DNA from: Blasia pusilla
Lineage: Eukaryota > Marchantiophyta > Marchantiopsida > Blasiales
Assembly: GCA_050084515.1 (NCBI GenBank)
Contig: CM114271.1
Span: forward strand, 52,638,001 to 52,702,000
Direction: 5' to 3'
DNA: 64,000 nucleotides
The notes beneath the pieces were generated by a model. It made no database searches. It was not told the DNA's origin and was given only the letters and a program-made list of their open reading frames with translations. Positions 22,514-35,073 of the stretch are shown one piece after another. The position numbers were made by a program, and so were the translations under genes. Position 1 is the first letter of the stretch, and each line of letters begins with the position of its first letter.

Positions 22514-22749
22514 TCTATACTATTAATTGAGGATGGATTTAGACAATCCCTTCTCCTCCTATGGACACATGTCCTCCTTTAAGGGCTCTTCTAGTGTTGA
22601 CACATGTCAACGCGGGGGAATTAAATAAAAAATGAAGAAGAGAAAAGTAAATTGAAGGAAGAGGGAAAAGGAAGACGGAATGGTAGAAGATCATTTTTTT
22701 AATTCCAAGATTTCAATGTCACACGTGTATAGCACGAACAACACTCTAG
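22514..22749 (+). mobile_element. short non-autonomous Helitron
   Basis: The left end reads TCTATACTATTAATTGAGG, the typical plant Helitron 5' terminus (TC...). The right end has a hairpin CGTG-TATAG-CACG (22724-22736), a 9-nt spacer and CTAG (22746-22749), the typical 3' terminus. The length is about 236 bp with no coding capacity. The left neighbour is A, as expected. The right neighbour is A rather than T, so one flank base deviates or has mutated. Internally it shares CTTCTAGTGTTGACAC with the element at 58.3-58.5 kb. Confidence 0.65.
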
Positions 22750-24240
22750 ATATAGAAGACAAATGGGCATTCATATATACAAATATTATAATTATGAGCA
22801 AGAAATGCCCTAAAATTTGAAATGAAACTATAATACTATGATTACATGATGGTGATTTAATTTTATTGTGTAAGTCATATAAAATGAAGGAGGGTTGTAA
22901 GAGATTGCAATGAAAAATAAGTAACTAATGATAAGAAATTTTGGAAATGAACAATGGAAAATTTTGGTTTTTAATTTTTATGATGAATTTATTTATTATG
23001 GGATATTACACTCAATGTCATACCCTCCTCTATTAGCAATACACGCTCTGCCCCTTAGAGATGGTGCGGCTTATGTACAAGTCTGTATTGATGAAATCTG
23101 ACTTGAACTTGTTGCCAGTTAGCTACTTTCCATTACTTCATATAATGGGAAATTGAAATATATGAAACCTCTTCACATGTCTCTTGATTTAGTTTTTAGC
23201 ATGTAAGAAGCTATCACAATTAATAATCATACTATAGATTCTTGGAGCAAGGTTCCTTCTTGAGCCTCTCGGACTAACGACACTTGTTAAAACGAACAAA
23301 TTAAGACAAATATGATTCGTCACTATTGTTGTAATTTGTCAATATAAGGAACGAGCGACATGCTTCGTTTTAGAAACAAATTCTATATATGAGTTCTTTT
23401 TATATTTTAAGAAATTTGAATAGGGCTAACCCCTTTTCCCCCAAGGATTTCAAAGATTGGACATTATTTAAATATCATTGGCATTCAAAGTCACTCCAAG
23501 GATGCTCTTTTCATTAACCACATGTAAACCCCACTTTCTTGAAGCAGAGTGTACAATTGCCTTGCTTCACCTTCTAATTCTATCACAAAAGAAATGATGG
23601 AATTGTTCGGTGAAACATGTATACTCCAATGTCCGGGGAGAACCGGGGTTACGTGTTGAGCTAGCCGGGAGAATTTGGAAATTGCCGATCTAGTTTCTAA
23701 AGTAGCAGCCAGAAACCAATGACATAGGGAGGTACTCCTTTGTATTTGTATCTCTTCAACCCGCCAAAATGAGGACAAATTCAAAATTTACCGCTCGGTT
23801 TTGTGCCGCGCAAAAATCTACCACTTCTCATGAAAAAACTATCGGAACCATGGTTTACTCCAAACTAAACATCTTATAGAGAGCTTTGATGGTGAATGGC
23901 TTAATGATTTGGATATATTAGTTTTCATGAAAGGATACGGGAAATCCTACGTACTCATCGGAAAACGTTTTAAATACTCTTATTTTTGGTGTTTCTTACC
24001 ATATAATAATAATTCGTGACAAAAGTTCGAATCCTACTCGTGGCACGTCACGAGGACGGAGCCCTAGAAATGGCACATAGGGGACCGTGCACTGCTCGAC
24101 GGCACCGTCGCTCTGGCAGAGCCCGTCAATTCCAGAGGTGACCGTCGCCGTTGATGTCAGTAATAATGGAACGTAACCGGACTTGCCTGGTCCCCGACCA
24201 GATCGTGTCTTTCTTCCCTAGATCGTCATGTTCGATACGG
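22750..24240. other. intergenic, AT-rich, no gene recognised
   Basis: A minus-strand open frame at 23491-23784 (97 codons) has no domain I recognise. A B-box-like GTTCGAATCC at about 24025 lacks an A box and cloverleaf. Confidence 0.4.
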
Positions 24241-25157
24241 GAGATAATTCTATTATTCGGAGGTCCGTGCAAGTGTAGGGAGGGTTTTAGGGCTTTTGAA
24301 TCGGGGACCTGATTGGTTGCTTACTTTTCAATTTTTCGATCTGGTTTCTCGTCTAGACCGTCACAGGAGGGCACAGCGATCGCACCATGCACAGAGCGCT
24401 GTGTATGAGGTGACAATTGTGCAGGTGTTTGAGGGAGACAAACGTGCGCGACTGACGGACGTGGAAGAAGATCTACGCCGTGAATTCGTAACAAGCCTGG
24501 CCCCCCGTCCGCGCTTTCAGAAAGGGATTTGTTATCATCGTTTTTTTTCTCGTGGAGTCGATATTGCGGGTTTGCCCGGAGGTGGCCAGTTGTGTTTCTG
24601 CCTTAGAGCCGGGGAGACTTGTTAACCGAAAGCGTAGAGGATGATGAATGAGTGATCGCAGATTGCGGCTCTGTATACTTCAAAGCTGAGGAGTGAGAGC
24701 TCTTGGGCGCGGCGTTGTTTCGACGCAAGGAAGGTATATTTTGATGCGATCTTCTGTCCGTGACGTTGAACCCTAACCCTAATTGTGTTTCTGGTTCAAA
24801 TTTGCCATTGGATTGTCGAGAATATTCAGATGTACAAGATCGCGCTTCGAAATCTCTTCGATATGGTCATATGCTTGTGTCGAGCGATTTTCTCAAGAAA
24901 ATCAGGTCGTCGCCAGCTGAACATGACAAGGAGAGCTAGAGCAGTACATTAGCCGAACAGCGCTATTGAACTCTCTTTCTTGGTTATGGATGTGAGCAGA
25001 TCAGGATGTTTAACTCGGTTTGAAACTTGTCTAAGGTCAGGATAGATCTGATATGCTCGTCTGCGTTGAATCGCGTGCATTTGGAAGCAGAAGGGACTAC
25101 CCGCCACTTAATTCTTGGATTTGAAGGTCATCTTCTCGTCTAGATCGGAAAAAGGGT
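24241..25157 (+). promoter_or_regulatory. upstream region and probable 5' leader of SEC24
   Basis: It contains a telomere-like AACCCTAACCCTAATT at 24769-24784, about 375 bp before the ATG, and a GGGTTTTAGGG-like word near 24280. The composition is more GC-rich than the DNA to the left, consistent with a transcribed leader. An intron in the leader is possible but cannot be fixed. Confidence 0.4.
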
Positions 25158-28100
25158 ATGGGGAGGGAGGGGGAGTGGATTGCAAATCCGCCACCTCCCG
25201 GCGGAGCTGGATCCGGTCACAGCAGCGCAGGATTCCCAGGTGCACCAATGCAGAACTCTGGAGGTCCCCGTCCCCCGGGATTGGGCCAAGCACCACCGCC
25301 ACCACCTTGGGGTGCCCCCACAGGTAATTCAAGCGGCCTTCCAGCGGGACCCGGAAATCCTCCATTTTCTGGACCACCGGGGCAACAGATGCCACTAGGT
25401 GCCACAGGGAGAGGGCAAACGTGGTCTGGTCTCCCTGCTTCGAGGCCTGGTTTCTCAGGTGGTCCACCCAACGCAGGGCCTCCCGGAATTCGTTCTCCCA
25501 ACGTTGCACCGCCTGGTGCTCATGTACAAGGTCGCGGAGTTGGGCCTCCTGGTGGATTTGGATCTCCTCAACAACCTGGGATGTCTTTTCGTAACGCGGC
25601 AGGCCCTCCTCAAGGTCCACCAATTTCTTCAGCAGGTCCACCAGGGTCTGGAGCAAGGCCTCAACCGTCCACAGCAGGCTTCAATTATCCAGGAAGGCCT
25701 GGTCCTCCACAGGCTGCAAATGCTCCACCATTTTCAGCACAGGCCCCAACAGCACAGCCTCCTCAGTTGTCCAACATGGGTCCTCCAGGACAGAGACCAC
25801 CAGGGGTTCCTCCTCTTGCTGGGAGTCAGCCTCCTTTCCAAAGACCTCCAGGGCAAAGCCAAATTCCACCACCAGGGACATTTCCAGGTTTAGTGGGAGC
25901 AGCTCAAGGTCCTCCCAGATTTGGAGATCAGCAAACTAGTTCTATTCCTCCTGTCCAAGGTAATAGTGGCCCTGCGCCTCCTTTTGATCAAAGGCCTGCA
26001 CCTCCAACTGCACAATTTCAGAATTTGTTCACAGGTCAAGGAGCTGGGGTCTCTGCTCCTCCACCCCCACCCCAGCAAGGTCCGCCTACTATGGGAGGTG
26101 TACAGTCTGCAGCTCCACCATCTTGGCAAGCACCTCCACGACGAGTCTACCCTGAATTTGGTGTTTCACAACCGGTAAGAGTCCCTGGATATCTCATTTA
26201 CTAGGTTTCTCTGTTATTATTGTGAAGGAAGATGAGAAGCCCATCAAACTGCCTCTCTGGTCCTGAAAAAAATAATTCAGGGACAGAAAAACTTAGAGGA
26301 TTGAGAAGTTCAGGAAATAAGGAAGTAGATACATCAACTTGTAGTGCCAATCCAAAATATAGTTATCTGCATGCTGTTGCATGAAAATGTCTAATCTGCT
26401 CTGGATTTCAACTTTCTGCAATCATCCATTGAAACCAGGGACTTGAATTTGCAGGTTCCTGCACCACCATCTCAAATGCAGGGTGCTCCTCAAGCCTTCA
26501 CCCAAGGTCCTTCTCATCTTCCTCCAGGTATGGGACATTTACCGGGAGTGGTGGAGAAGTATGGTCCAGGGGTTCCAGGCATGTCTCAACCGGGCTCACC
26601 GGCAGCAGGAACAGGAGCCCATCCTTCAGGCACATCCCGGATTGACCCTAATCAGATTCCACGACCACAACCGTCTGCTTCTTCAACAGACTTTGAAACT
26701 CGAGTGAATGGACAAGCGAGTCTTCCCCCGGTATTTTACAGTTCTCTTGTGGAAATTCCTCGAGAATTATGTTGGCTATCAGTTTCTGTATTGAGATTGT
26801 GATCCATTGTGTGTACTTCCCAGACTCTTATGCTCCCTGAGAATCTTTCAGTGTTTTGGGAGGGACCCTAACTGAGTCCTGTTTCTGCCAGTCTGCCACG
26901 AGTACCTTCATTGTGAGGGATACAGGGAACTGCAGTCCACGGTTGATGCGCTGCACATTGAACCAGGTGAACCTTCTCTATATTATTGCAGATGTTGTGT
27001 CTATATTTTTTTTTTGGTGAGCCCATTGCCCACAGAGCAATCTACAGATAAAGAGTTTCACCCGGGAAACATTGGCCTCTCTGCCATACTTTTCATTGTT
27101 CTCATCTACTAAAGGTTTTTTCCTCTATTTTTTCTATCGATGTACACAATTTTATCTGCAGTCTAAAAAGAAGTTAATTCCTTCAAATGTCCTGCAGATT
27201 CCATGCTCTGGGGATTTGTTGTCAACATCAGGTATGCCACTGGCTGTTATGGTGCAGCCATTTGCCTTGCCCCATCCTGCTGAAGAGCCAATACAGGTAA
27301 ATTATTTTCTGATTCCTAATTTTAGTAATTCGAGTATGATTACATGGCTGCACAATCAGATTAAGTCGTTTTTTAGTGACTTGAACCAGGAAAATCTGCA
27401 CGCCCCCTTGCTTGAACAATTTACCATACCATTCTACCAAATCCTAAGACGTCTTTACATCCAAGTTTTGTTAATAAACTGGAGTATTCTAAACCCTATA
27501 CTCTCAGGTGGTGGATTTTGGTGAAAGTGGACCAGTGCGGTGCTCCAAATGTAAAGGATACATCAACCCTTTTATGAAGTTTACTGATCAAGGGAGACGA
27601 TTTATTTGCAATCTTTGTGGTGAGTATGAATGACTGCTGATTGGCTTAGTCATGATGCTTATGAATCAAGAGTGACAGCGTAATTTGGATTTCTTGCTGC
27701 AAGTGGGTTTAGAATAATGAATCTTTGAGTGAAAAGTGAAGGCTACATAGGCCTGTTTCATGGCCCGATTTACTGTGGATAAGGAGGGATAGAAGCTGTA
27801 AAGTTAAGCCTTAGCTGCTTAAGTTGTTTTCATCTCCATTCGAGCAATTTGACTTTTAAAAGTAAATCAGCCACATTGTGGGAGTAAGAGTGATCTCTAA
27901 CTCAAGTAGATCTGTGAGAAATAGTGTGTGTGGTTCAAACTGATTGTGATTGCAGTTACACCAACTCACCTGGGACGATTGTTCATGTTACAGGTGTCTC
28001 AAATGAGACCCCACGTGATTACCACTGCAATCTAGGACCTGATGGTCGGCGACGTGATGTTGATCAGCGCCCAGAGTTATCCAGAGGCACAGTGGAGTTT

Positions 28101-31100
28101 GTTGCTTCTCCAGAGTACTTGGTATGTGCTTCCCAACACAACAACCCCCACACCCCCCAAATGAAGCAGGAGAGTGAAGGGTCAAGTTCCTGGTTTTAAT
28201 GGATGATATTGGTATGTGATGTGCTCACAGCCTATCCATGGGACTGTATCCTGTCTTCTATGACCCTAGGAGTTCTGGCAAGGCATCACTCTATTCTTCT
28301 TTTTAAGAGCAATTCCTTGCAATTTTTTTGTTTGAGACATCTTTAGTTGTCACAAAACATCCTTTGCTGTCCATAGTTTCACGATAATATGAAGTTCTTT
28401 TTAAAGTATGAAGGCACTTAATGGCTGTGCCATATTCTCATATCAGATTTGCAGTTGTTTGTATGGTAAATTCTAACAGGTCATAGATGGGTATCACTGT
28501 TGACGTCTTCCAGCTGATTGTGTACACAGGTTCGACCACCGATGCCAGCTGTGTTTTTTTTCTTGATTGACGTATCACAAAATGCTGTCCAAACAGGAGC
28601 TGTGGCCGCTGCCTGCAGTGCTATAAATCGGGCATTATCAGACCTTCCAGTGAGTTTTGTGGCCATCTTAGTAGGAATTATTTATCCCTTGTTGTACCTT
28701 TCACTTCATTAGGATGACCTCTTCATATAATGGCCACTACTCAAAGGATGTAGCAAAATGAAGCATGGCAAGAATATACCTATAGCTCTGCCTGTTAAAA
28801 GTTCAAGTCCATGGTGTTTGCATCAATCATCGTAGATGTTGCATGACATCTTCTTTTACCAGCAGTTGAGCAATATCTACAAGATATAATAAATTTTCCA
28901 TAAAATTATTCTTTCTGGAGGTCTTTGTTTGGAGATCAGTAGATATCCTCATCTAGGAATAATCAACTTCTCACAATGTTGATGGGCTTTTCTTGGACAG
29001 GCAGGTCCTCAGACCATGGTCGGAATTGCAACTTTTGACTCCACAATACACTATTACAGTCTCAACAAAAATCTCCAACAGGTGATCAGCACTTAGATGT
29101 GGTGCATATTCTGTGTGAACACAAGTAGGCAGGTGTCCATAGTGAGTATATGTCAGGACATCGATTCAAGCCATGAAATTCTAGGGTTGGTATGGTTTTA
29201 GTGCACCAGCTCCACTTCTATCGCTTCCATGATGTCAGAGAGTTTTGTTTATAATATTCCTGAAGAATTATGAAATTATACTCATACATCTGTGTATTGT
29301 CTCCTTGGGATACGTACATGATATGAACATGTGCTGTTTCTTGAGCAGCCGGCCATGCTGGTGGTTCCTGATATCCAAGATGTTTACACCCCCCTTGAAT
29401 CAGACCTTGTTGTTCAGCTTTCAGAGGTTTGTTTTTCCAACCCTTGGTGGTGGCTGTACTATAGGCTTAGTTGGAAGTGTGAGACTGTGGAGATGCTTGT
29501 TTAACATTGTTGAGCTGTGTATTCAAGATACTTTGAGAGTTCAGTACTCGGCTGGAGTAGCAATCAGATGTGTTTTGCATACAATGAAGTCTAGCCCAAC
29601 AACCAAAGTTCCTGGCGAGTGTGAAATACTACTTTACAAGCGGAGTCAGATCCAAAAGTTGGCCAGATTTGAGTCTAATAGAAGGTTGCTGGGTTTTTTC
29701 TGAACAGGGACGCAACCATATGGAACAGCTACTGGAGAGTATTCCCAGCATGTTTCAAAACAATCGAATTCCTGACTCGGCATTTGGTGCAGCCATCAAG
29801 GTGAGAACGTGAGCAACTCCTTCATGTAGGTGTAAGAGCCTCCATGGATAATGTGAACGCTAGGGCTAACATTGGGACTTTGTACTATACAAAGTGTAAA
29901 GCTCCTTTTCACTTTTGCATTGTGACGCCTTGCAGGGTGCTTACCTGGCAATGAAGTCAACAGGAGGCAAGTTGATGGTCTTCCAATCAGGTAAGAGCGT
30001 TAACCTGGTGGACTGTGATGAATATTTGCATCTCATACCCGGTAGGAGTAGGTGTTGGAGTTGTTGATGGTTAGGTTTTTCGTCTATCAGCACTGTCATT
30101 TTTTAAAATTCCAGTTTATCTATAATGTCAGATTTTTCATTGAAATTCAGTGGCATTAAGCTGGCACGCAGTAGCTGATGGTTTCAATTGAAGAGGAGAT
30201 GGCATCATGTATGCCTATCCTTAAAGTGGTTTTGTTTTCCCTGTTGTAATGAAGAATTAACCAGAGGTAAGTGTAAATGCTATATTTACTTTGTCTAACA
30301 GCATACTGAGTGTAAATAGTGTTTCTTGTGCAGTTCTACCTTCTGTTGGTATTGGTGCATTATCACCAAGAGAAAGTGAGGGAAGGGTGTCTGGTGAAAA
30401 GGTAAGATTTTAGATTGAAGAATTAGTGGAAACATCTACAGCAAAATCCTTCTGTCATTACTGCTTGTACTGATGTACACTATGAAGAGAACGTCTGAGC
30501 AAGAGAAAAGTAGATCATCTTTACTACCTTGAAATTTTCCAATTCCTTTCCTCAGCAGTGTTAGGTTTCGTATCACTATGTGTTGTAATCTTGTGATACT
30601 TGGGTTCTGGTGACAGGAAGCTCTGAAGTTGCTCCAGCCTTCAGACAAGCTTCTGAAGACTATGGCTATTGAATTTGCTGAATTCCAGGTATGAAAATGT
30701 TGCCTCACTATTTATTCAATGTCAATTGCATTCCTTAAGTCGGAATTGGAGAGTATCAATCTTCATAGTGTCTTCTGTGCACAATTCTCAAATGTGGATT
30801 CTTAAGGTCAAATCTCATAATCTCTATCTGAATAATCGGACTTCTTACCTTTGGCTTCTCCGTATCCAATAGATTGCAGTTTATGCCCCATATAACTGAT
30901 GCACGAGATAGAGAGAAACACCCCTGTGCTTTACAGATGTGGAAATTTTCTATCCCCACTGGTCGAAAATCCCCAAGGCCTTCACCAGGGGAAAAGAAAT
31001 TTGCTTTGTGGACCAAAACCAGTAATGCTTCATGGAGAGCCTATGACGAAAATTGTGGAATCACATGATGGGGTTGCTTGCATGTGCCTGTCCCTTTCCA

Positions 31101-34100
31101 TGTACTAGAAACATGTTTATTTATTCACGTTCTCATTCATGAGAATACATGTGATTCATGCTGCTGTGCATCATGTTTGGTGTTATGGAAGAAGGCGTTT
31201 ATATGGAGCATATTAGCTGAGCATGTTATAGGACATACTGTTTTAGCAAGTTATGTCCTTGACATTGTGGCTTCAAGTTTTGTATTTGAGAATTGCTCTC
31301 GGAAACAATGCTTGCTATCATGACTGCTTTTAGGTCACAGGAAGTATGTCCTAAAGCACCCAGGTGTATGCTGTGTCAGGTTTGCGTGGATCTTTTCTTA
31401 ACAGCACAAATGTATGTGGATGTGGCATCATTGTCAGTTGTGCCTCGAACTACAGGGGGTCAGGTTTGTAGTCAGTGGTGACTTTCCTTTGAACCCATCC
31501 TCCACTCCACCAGCATGTCATGGGAGAAGAATACGTTAAATCTTCGTGCTCGTTTTATGAAGGACTCGCAAGGCTCAATTGTTATTGTTGGCTTTTATCG
31601 AGAAAAGCTGTGCAAGAAATCTAATGTTGAATCACTAGGGAGGACAAAAGCAATGCTATCTCTTATGACAAGGATCTCATACCAGAATAGTAGTCCTAGG
31701 GACCAAGTAAAGTCTTCCAAGTTTTTTAAGTACTGCATTACTTCAGTCATTTGCTTCCCAGGTTCCTTTTTTAATTCTATACTTCGGCTATTTGTACTGT
31801 TCAGGTATATTTCTATCAGCCATTCTATGCGAGTGCAGATTCTGCAAAGCTTTACAACGATCTCCGATGGAATGTCACCCGCCCACAGGGTTTGGAAGCA
31901 GTCATGAGAGTTCGATGCAGTCAGGTTTGTCCTCTTCACCTTCCGACTTGCCATGGAAGACATATCAAGAATAGTGCCTTAGATTCTTTTATACCATGGA
32001 TGTAAGTGAACCTGTTACTCCTCCATTTATATGGTTAGGAGCTGGAGGTCTGACGATCAGTTTTTAGGACCAAGACTCTTTTATGATTTGGTTCATGTCC
32101 GTTATCTGTATCTGAGAGCTTATACTTGTTTGGAACAGGGTCTGCAAGTGCAGGATTACTATGGGAATTTCTGTAAACGTATTCCGACAGATGTTGATCT
32201 TCCAGCAGTTAGATTTCAATATCACATCCTTTTCCATTATGTTTTCCCTGATGCAAGTGTTCTTGTAATTTCGAGCATGTGTCTGAATAATGTCCTTATC
32301 AAACTGCAGTAGCTATGGTCACTGTGGGGAAAACTATTATCGTTAAATTTCGACAGAGTTGACAGAAAGTAAACCTCTCTATTGCTGATGTTCAGAATCA
32401 TTTGTGGAGGTGTCTGATCTATCTGGCAAGATTCATGAAGATACTCCTCTCTTTCTGGTTGATTCACTGATATCAGCTGGCCTCACGATGATTGCCCCAA
32501 TGAATGGGAGTTAACCATGAGCCAAGCATATTCTTCCTTTTTGTTAAGTGTGTGCTTTTCTCTTTTTTCCATCTTATTCAGATTGATAGTGACAAGGCAA
32601 TCATGGTCACCTTTAAGCATGACGACAAGTTTCAAGATGGGGCTGAGTGTTGCTTTCAGGTACTAGGTTGCTTTCTTTGCATATCTTAACAGTTGAAACC
32701 TCAAGTAATTACTTTTAGAAGTGTCTCCAACTGATATGAACTGTCCAACAGGCAGTTAGAAATCTCAAAGGTGTGGGAGACTGATTTTCAGTATTTGGAC
32801 CTGACAACATTCCACTACTTTGTTCCCTTCATGTGTCCAACACTGTCTATAGTAATGAGTCCATCATTGTACAACTTGAGAGTTTTGTCAGTACATTCTT
32901 GGGAGGTTTCTTTACTCATTGTATATGTTTTATCTTCTTTTGGATAGTGTGCACTGCTATATACAACTGTCACTGGACAACGTCGAATTCGAGTCATCAC
33001 ACTGTCACTATCATGCACCACAGTGCTCAGCAATCTCTTCCGGGGTGCTGATTTGGATGCTCAGTTCACCTACTTTCTGAAACATGGTAAGCAGATAACC
33101 TTTCATGTTCGGGGGCTCCTACCCAATGCATTGGATGGGTGGTGTCCCATTGGTCCCACCACACTTTGGAGGCAACTTTCCTCAATACTTGTGGTCAGGT
33201 CCATGTTGTGTATGAATTTCTTAGCTTGTTGGATCACTCTTGTTATCTGACAAACTGATTTTTCAGAGCTTAGATCTGATAGGAGGCAGATTTGAACTAT
33301 ATCTGTTGCTGAATTGAAACTGCAGCTGCACAAGAAGTTCCGACTATACCATTAACACAAGTGAGGGAGCAGATAACAACACAATGTGTTAATATCCTGT
33401 ATACTTATCGCAAATTCTGTGCCACGGCATCGTCCCCTGGGCAACTGATTTTACCAGAAGCCCTCAAGCTTTTGCCCTTGTACACACTAGGTATGTCCCA
33501 AATTTGTTTAGCAAGAACTTAGCCCTGGTCATTAGACATCCCATGTGTAGAGAAAGGAGAATTGTTGGAATAGATGAGACTCTCATGATGAAAATTAGTT
33601 TTACTGGCTAATTGTGGATTGTCCAACAGCCTAGGTTTTGAGAAGCATTTTTCAGTAGTTCCCTGGGATTATTTGCCTGAGTGTTGCCACACAATCACCA
33701 GGTTGGAAAGTTGACTTCACTTTAGTTGATCATAAGTGGGTTTGATACCCCTTACCTCTGATACTCAAGTTCAATGGCTGCAGCTTTGACAAAGAGTGTT
33801 GGATTGCGGTCGGACACTCGAGTTGACACCCGTGTTGATGACCGAGCCTATTGGTTCACGCGAGTATCATCTCTTCCAGCATCTCTCTCCATCCCTCTCG
33901 TCTATCCTCGCATGTTCTCCATTCATAATCTGCCACCCAGGGTAAGTCGAGGATTCTTATGAGCTTATTGGAAAAGTCTTTACGTTACCCGTTCAAGGCA
34001 CATGACCAGGTTTATAAATGGAATTCGTTTTGTTGTACAGGAGGCAGTGCCAGAAGGTGAATTGCCCCCTGTGGTTCCGTTATCCAGTGAGAATTTGGAT

Positions 34101-35073
34101 CATGAAGGGATCTTTCTGCTTGAGACTGGAGAGGATGCATTCCTATATGTTGGGAAGCAAGCCCCAGTTGAACTTCTTGAACAACTGTTTGGCGTACATT
34201 CTGTGGATGAGGTTGTTCCAGGACAGGTATTTACAAAATGCTTCCAGGGTTCTCCATTGTGTAGATAAACAATAATTTATGCAGAGTTCAAAGGATTTCC
34301 GTTTATATTGTCACCTCTCCATATTCTGTGCCCACATCAAACACATTCTTGCTGTGTTACTTGAATTGACAGTTTATGCTTCAAGAGTTCGACAACAGTG
34401 CATCAAAGAGATTAAACGAAATAGTCAATGAGATTCGTCGACAGCGGTGCTCATATTTGCGGTAAGACTGCTTTGCTTTGTCTTTTTTTGGCTCTAAAAC
34501 ATCTCCAATCATATTGTAGGGTACTCTAAGGCCTACTTCAGTGATGGGATCTGAGGTTGTAGATGATTTATGCTCAAGCAAGAGAAACTTGTTCTTCTAA
34601 ACATATATGAGGGCTCTGGCAATATATGTGCCTGTGAACTATTCAAGATCTTCACTAATATGAATCTCATTCATTAAGAATCCTAGAAATTGGAAGTCTA
34701 GTCATGAAAAGTGCTTGACAAATGAAGGATGACCCAGTAATCCAGTAGGCTTTTGAATGGACTCAATCAATGATTCACCCCTTGAATGACTCAGAATTAT
34801 ATTGATGGTGTATGTGTTCCTTTTGTCACAGATTGCGGCTATTGAGGAGAGGAGATCCCTTAGGTGAGTATCTGATTTTTCCCTTTTCTCCGCCGCATCC
34901 TTTTTCTTCTCAGAGGCTTCTGTTCGTGCTCAGATTTTTCTAACTGTAACACGCTTTTTGCCTCAGAATTTCTTTTCTTCTCATTTTTGGTGGAGGATAA
35001 GTCATCATCAGGCTTGTCATATGTGGAATTTCTGGTTCATGTTCACCGGCAAATTCAAAACAAAATGACATGA
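25158..35073 (+). CDS. SEC24: COPII coat cargo-adaptor Sec24-like protein, 24 exons, 1166 aa
   Basis: Exons: 25158-26174, 26455-26730, 26892-26966, 27198-27296, 27508-27619, 27994-28121, 28530-28649, 29001-29081, 29349-29426, 29708-29800, 29936-29990, 30334-30401, 30617-30688, 31380-31463, 31805-31924, 32139-32207, 32582-32659, 32948-33086, 33326-33490, 33784-33941, 34041-34226, 34373-34461, 34832-34863, 34967-35073. All introns are GT-AG and the total is 3501 nt, ending in TGA. With Sec23 the protein forms the inner COPII coat at ER exit sites and selects cargo. Residues 1 to about 440 are Pro/Gly/Gln-rich, as in plant Sec24C/D-type homologues. The zinc finger has Cys501, 504, 523 and 526. 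The Sec23/24 trunk follows ([58 protein letters not shown]), then the beta-sandwich and helical domains and the gelsolin-like end ([37 protein letters not shown]). No expected block is missing. Confidence 0.94.

Noticed and set aside
24010-24050. tRNA T-arm-like GTTCGAATCC
   Set aside because: The flanking stem does not pair and no A box or anticodon arm lies upstream.
25108-25881. Open frames on both strands in SEC24 exon 1
   Set aside because: GC-rich Pro/Gly codons make all frames open. Only the 25158 frame connects by phase to the zinc-finger and trunk exons.
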